DNA from: an uncultured Caldilinea sp.
GTDB lineage: Bacteria; Chloroflexota; Anaerolineae; Caldilineales; Caldilineaceae
Direction of reading: 5' to 3'
Assembly: GCF_937128415.1 (NCBI RefSeq)
Contig: NZ_CAKZMJ010000065.1
Location: 160,001 to 189,852 of the forward strand
DNA: 29,852 bases
How positions within the stretch are numbered: position 1 is the first letter of the stretch; every line of letters starts with the position of its first letter. Below the pieces are notes generated by a model. That model saw nothing but the letters and a program-made list of their open reading frames with translations. It was not told the origin of the DNA and did no database searches. Both the position numbers and the translations under genes were made by a program. Positions 22,478 through 29,852 of this stretch are shown piece by piece.

Positions 22478-22828
22478 TCACCCTTGCGCTTGCGTGCAAT
22501 CGCCGCAGAGCCGATGAAAGATGTATTCCTCAACCGACCGCCCGTTGCGCAAATGCTCATCCACGATGCGGCGCAGCAGCGCCTCATCCACGCTGTGATA
22601 CCAGACGCCCTCTGGATACACGACCAGCAGTGGGCCGTTATAACAGACGCCCAGGCAGGGGGTGAGGCCGCGCTTCACACGCGCCGGATTGTCATATTCT
22701 CCTAACTCGCCCAAATATTGGCCAAGAAGATGGTACAGCCGCTCCGCCTTGCCGAGCGGGTCGCAATAAACGCCGGTGCAAATAAACACATGACGGGCGT
22801 AAGGCGCCATCTCAGGGGCGTCGTTCAC
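22478..22828 (-). CDS. Thioredoxin-like [2Fe-2S] ferredoxin
   Basis: The 116-residue protein matches the Aquifex-type [2Fe-2S] ferredoxin fold also found at the end of NuoE. HVFICTGVYCDPLG carries Cys17 and Cys22; GLTPCLGVCYNGPLLVVYPEG carries Cys58 and Cys62 and the fold's signature. The remainder is the helix that follows the last strand. An extra C-terminal pair CGDC (108-111) is unusual and might bind metal or form a disulfide. It would carry single electrons in the cytoplasm; the partner is unknown. The start is GTG at 22828 because AGGAG lies 9 nt upstream. Confidence 0.85.
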   Translation of the reverse strand: MNDAPEMAPYARHVFICTGVYCDPLGKAERLYHLLGQYLGELGEYDNPARVKRGLTPCLGVCYNGPLLVVYPEGVWYHSVDEALLRRIVDEHLRNGRSVEEYIFHRLCGDCTQAQG

Positions 22829-23028
22829 GTTGCATGCTCCTGTCGAAAACCACTTCCAATCCGCAGGCTGTCAAATCCACCGACGATAAAATGTAACAGA
22901 CGCGCAGTTAAAGCAAGGGGCGCTCGCTTCCAATGTCCTGAGGTATGGGGATGAGAATTAGCGTAAACATGGGGCGCCGCAGTGAGCTAGGCGCTTCCGC
23001 ATGGGCGCAACGGCGCCTTTCACCAACG

Positions 23029-23057
23029 TTGCGTTTGCCGATGAAGTGATTTACAAT
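23029..23057 (+). promoter_or_regulatory. Upstream (distal) promoter of the FAS1 gene
   Basis: TTGCGT (23029-23034) and TACAAT (23052-23057) are 17 nt apart. Together with the promoter at 23113 it forms a tandem pair. The rest of 22829-23028 shows nothing else that I can support. Confidence 0.55.
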
Positions 23058-23112
23058 ACACTGGCATCAGCAAGCATCCCTCTTGAAAAATCTTGAAATG
23101 AAACAGCGCTCG

Positions 23113-23140
23113 TTGGATTGTGACCGGCAATTGATAAAAT
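23113..23140 (+). promoter_or_regulatory. Proximal promoter of the FAS1 gene
   Basis: TTGGAT (23113-23118) and TAAAAT (23135-23140) are 16 nt apart. Its transcript would have a leader of about 33 nt ending in AGGAG 8 nt before the start codon. Confidence 0.6.
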
Positions 23141-23179
23141 GAAACATCAAGACCGCACCGCAAGTCAGGAGTTGTTCCA

Positions 23180-25492
<2,313 letters not shown>

Positions 25493-25555
25493 GCGATCGG
25501 AGAGAGCCGCGCCGTTTGAGTCGAGTTTGCCGCAAGAGGATTTCTGCACTCCGGC

Positions 25556-25584
25556 TTGATCGGGAGATGACAAACCTTTACAAA
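25556..25584 (+). promoter_or_regulatory. Promoter of the BMP-family transporter operon
   Basis: TTGATC (25556-25561) and TACAAA (25579-25584) are 17 nt apart. The predicted start near 25591 leaves a leader of about 20 nt containing GGAGG, 10 nt before the ATG at 25611. Confidence 0.6.
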
Positions 25585-25610
25585 ACGTTCTGGAAGGAGG
25601 ACAAGGATCG

Positions 25611-26864
<1,254 letters not shown>

Positions 26865-26875
26865 ATTGGGTCTTA

Positions 26876-26917
26876 GGGGGCGTCGGGGCGCTGGGGAAAC
26901 CTTGCGCCCCGCCCCCC
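26876..26917 (+). other. Intercistronic GC-rich hairpin in the transporter operon
   Basis: GGGGG (26876-26880) and GGGGCGC (26885-26891) pair with GCGCCCC (26904-26910) and CCCCCC (26912-26917) around a 12-nt loop. It lies 11 nt after the lipoprotein stop and 64 nt before the ATPase start. There is a pyrimidine stretch but no true U-run. Such stems often stabilise the 5' message, giving more binding protein than ATPase and permease. Confidence 0.6.
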
Positions 26918-26980
26918 TTCTCCTCTCAGTGCACGGTAGGCGTCGACCTCGCAATTCCAACACTGCTTTTGACGCAAATC

Positions 26981-28524
26981 ATGACCACTTCACCCTACGC
27001 TGTCGAGATGCGCGGCATCACCAAGCGCTTTCCAGGCGTGCTGGCGAATGACCGCATCGATTTCCAGGTGCGCAAAGGGGAGATTCACGCCCTGCTCGGT
27101 GAAAACGGCGCGGGCAAATCCACCCTGATGAACATCCTCTCCGGCCTCTATCGCCCGGATGAGGGAGAGATCGCCATCCACGGACGGGTCGTGGAGTTTC
27201 ATTCTCCGCGCGATGCGATTCGTCACGGCGTAGGCATGGTGCACCAGCATTTTATGTTGACGCCTTCGCAAAGCGTGGCCGAAAACGTCTTTCTGGGCGC
27301 ACGCGAAATTGGATTCGTGCTGAACCCTCAGCGCATGGCGGCAGAGGTGCGCCGCATTGCGGAGCAGTATCGCCTGCCGGTCGATCCGAACGCCAAAATC
27401 TGGCAGCTTTCCGTGGGCGAGCAGCAGCGCGTGGAGATCATTAAAATTTTATATCGGGGCGCCGAAATCCTGATCTTGGACGAGCCGACCGCCGTGCTCA
27501 CTCCACAGGAAGCGGAAAATCTCTTTGTCACCCTGCGGTCGATGGCGGCGGACAACAAAACGATCATCTTCATCAGCCACAAACTGGAGGAAGTGTTGTC
27601 GATCGCCGATCGCATCACGGTGCTGCGCAGCGGCAGAGTCGTGACCACCTTGTCGGCGCAAGGCGTCACCAAAACTGAACTGGCCAACCTGATGGTGGGG
27701 CGACAGGTGCTCTTTCAACTGGAGAAGCCTCCCGCTCACCGCGGGGAGGTGCGTCTCCGGCTTGACGGCGTCTGCGCACTGGACGATAAACTGTTGCCGG
27801 CGCTGCGCAATGTGTCGTTGACCGTGCACAGCGGCGAGATCGTCGGCGTCGCCGGTGTGGCAGGCAACGGGCAACGCGAGCTGGCGGAGGTGATCTGCGG
27901 GCTGCGTCCGCTCACGGCAGGAACCATCGAAGTGGCAGGCGAACGCATGACGCACCTGACGGCGCGGCGCATGATCGACGCCGGCGTCGCCTATGTTCCG
28001 GAAGATCGCAATACGACCGGCAGTGCACCCAATCTCAGCGTCGCCGAAAACCTGATTCTGAAAAGCTACCGCAAAGCGGAAATGGGCGCAGGGCCATTTC
28101 TCGATCTAACTGCAGTGGAGCGCACCGCTGCGTCTCTGGTGAAAGCCTTCAACATCCTCACGCCGAGCATCAAGACGCCGGTGCGCAAATTGAGCGGCGG
28201 CAATTTACAAAAGGTCATCCTGGCGCGCGAAATCTCCAGCCAACCGAAGGTGTTGATCGCCGCCTCTCCGACACGCGGGTTGGACATCGGCGCCACCGAA
28301 AGCGTGCGCAGCCTCTTGCTGCAAGAACGCAGCCAGGGGGCAGCCATTCTGTTGATCTCCGAGGACCTCGACGAAATTTTCGCCATTTCCGACCGCATCG
28401 TCGTGCTCTACGAAGGATGCATCATGGGCGAATTTGAAACAGCGGACGCAGGGCTGACCGAGGTGGGTTTATTGATGGCGGGCGGGCGCGCGCCCTCGGC
28501 GGGCCTTACAACGCAAGACAAGGG

Positions 28525-28528
<4 letters not shown>
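26981..28528 (+). CDS. Nucleoside ABC transporter ATP-binding protein (two NBDs)
   Basis: The 515-residue protein carries two fused nucleotide-binding domains like RbsA/NupO. NBD1 has Walker A GENGAGKST (40-48), a Q-loop near MVHQHFML, signature SVGEQQRVEI (about 143-152) and Walker B ILILDEPTA (about 163-171). NBD2 has a degenerate Walker A (GVAGNGQREL), signature KLSGGNLQKVILARE and PTRGLDIGATES, the usual asymmetry in this family. It energises uptake of the substrate delivered by the BMP lipoprotein. The ATG at 26981 (MTTSPYAVEMRGITKRF) has no clear ribosome site, so translation may be coupled or start weakly. It overlaps the next gene by ATGA. Confidence 0.95.
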
Positions 28529-29649
<1,121 letters not shown>

Positions 29650-29652
29650 ATC

Positions 29653-29852
29653 ATGGAACTAGCCTTTCTGGTCACTTTGCTGGCGGCGGGCATCCGCTCC
29701 GGCACGGCGATTCTTTTTGCGACGATCGGCGAAATTTTCGCCGAACGATCAGGCGTGCTCAACCTTGGCATCGAGGGCATGATGCTGATGGGTGCGGTCA
29801 GCGCCTATGGCGTCGCCTTCGCCACGGGCAACCCCTGGCTGGGACTGGGCGT
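29653..29852 (+). CDS. Second nucleoside ABC transporter permease, N-terminal part (cut by window edge)
   Basis: The 66 codons present encode MELAFLVTLLAAGIRSGTAI, then LFATIGEIFAERSGVLNLG and IEGMMLMGAVSAYGVAF. This is the typical start of the second BPD_transp_2 permease (NupQ-like), in which GEIFAERSGVLNLGIEGMM is conserved. It starts 3 nt after the preceding stop, so it is translationally coupled, with no clear ribosome site of its own. The heterodimeric permease, double NBD and lipoprotein together make a full BMP-type importer. Confidence 0.93.
   Translation, partial: MELAFLVTLLAAGIRSGTAILFATIGEIFAERSGVLNLGIEGMMLMGAVSAYGVAFATGNPWLGLG

Overview
The window is about 29.9 kb of GC-rich bacterial chromosome with no phage, plasmid or CRISPR signature. 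Several features suggest a filamentous Chloroflexota of the Caldilineales/Anaerolineae type. These are a secreted protein with long Thr-Pro-Ala spacer tracts, a BMP-type nucleoside ABC importer, a wax-ester/diacylglycerol acyltransferase, a decaprenyl-phosphate phosphoribosyltransferase homologue and proline-rich lipoprotein linkers. The taxonomic placement is inference from protein character, not from a marker search.

Layout. (1) 1-545, minus strand: the 5' end of serS behind a T-box leader with its own promoter. (2) 545-4845, minus: a two-gene operon of a large SNF2 ATPase and a SWIM-like partner that has lost most zinc ligands; its promoter is placed for a leaderless message. (3) 4981-7066, minus: a WS/DGAT acyltransferase followed by a small two-anchor membrane protein. 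(4) 7121-9046, plus: aspS with a strong promoter. (5) 9205-9454: a self-contained non-coding RNA unit (promoter, rod-like 6S-like fold, terminator). (6) 9484-11229, plus: a metallo-beta-lactamase-fold protein with half of its metal site missing, and 2 nt later a pseudo-RNase H protein. (7) 11233-15041, minus: fchA and folD overlapping by ATGA, then a multi-pass GT-C-like membrane protein. (8) 15133-17846, plus: lon. (9) 18160-18555: a tandem array of paired REP-like hairpins. (10) 18667-20544, plus: a PHP plus AlbA/Schlafen-like fusion, convergent through a long hairpin with the UbiA-family gene (minus). (11) tlyA (plus) and a thioredoxin-like [2Fe-2S] ferredoxin (minus). (12) 23029-25492, plus: a secreted DUF7282/FAS1 protein with an internal 305-bp exact duplication and an LPGTG anchor. 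(13) 25556 to the window end, plus: lipoprotein, ATPase and two permeases of a BMP-family nucleoside importer.

The most notable points concern loss and redistribution of active sites. FolD lacks the catalytic cyclohydrolase lysine and the glutamine of its QLPLP motif, while the gene directly upstream and translationally coupled to it is FchA, a stand-alone methenyl-THF cyclohydrolase. The two together would restore the complete methylene-THF to formyl-THF step. The MBL protein, the RNase H-like protein and the SWIM-like protein also each lack family-defining catalytic or metal-binding residues. The 6S-like RNA, the alternating REP array and the AspRS residues that predict a non-discriminating enzyme are further testable points. 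All residue comparisons are from memory of the families and were made by eye.
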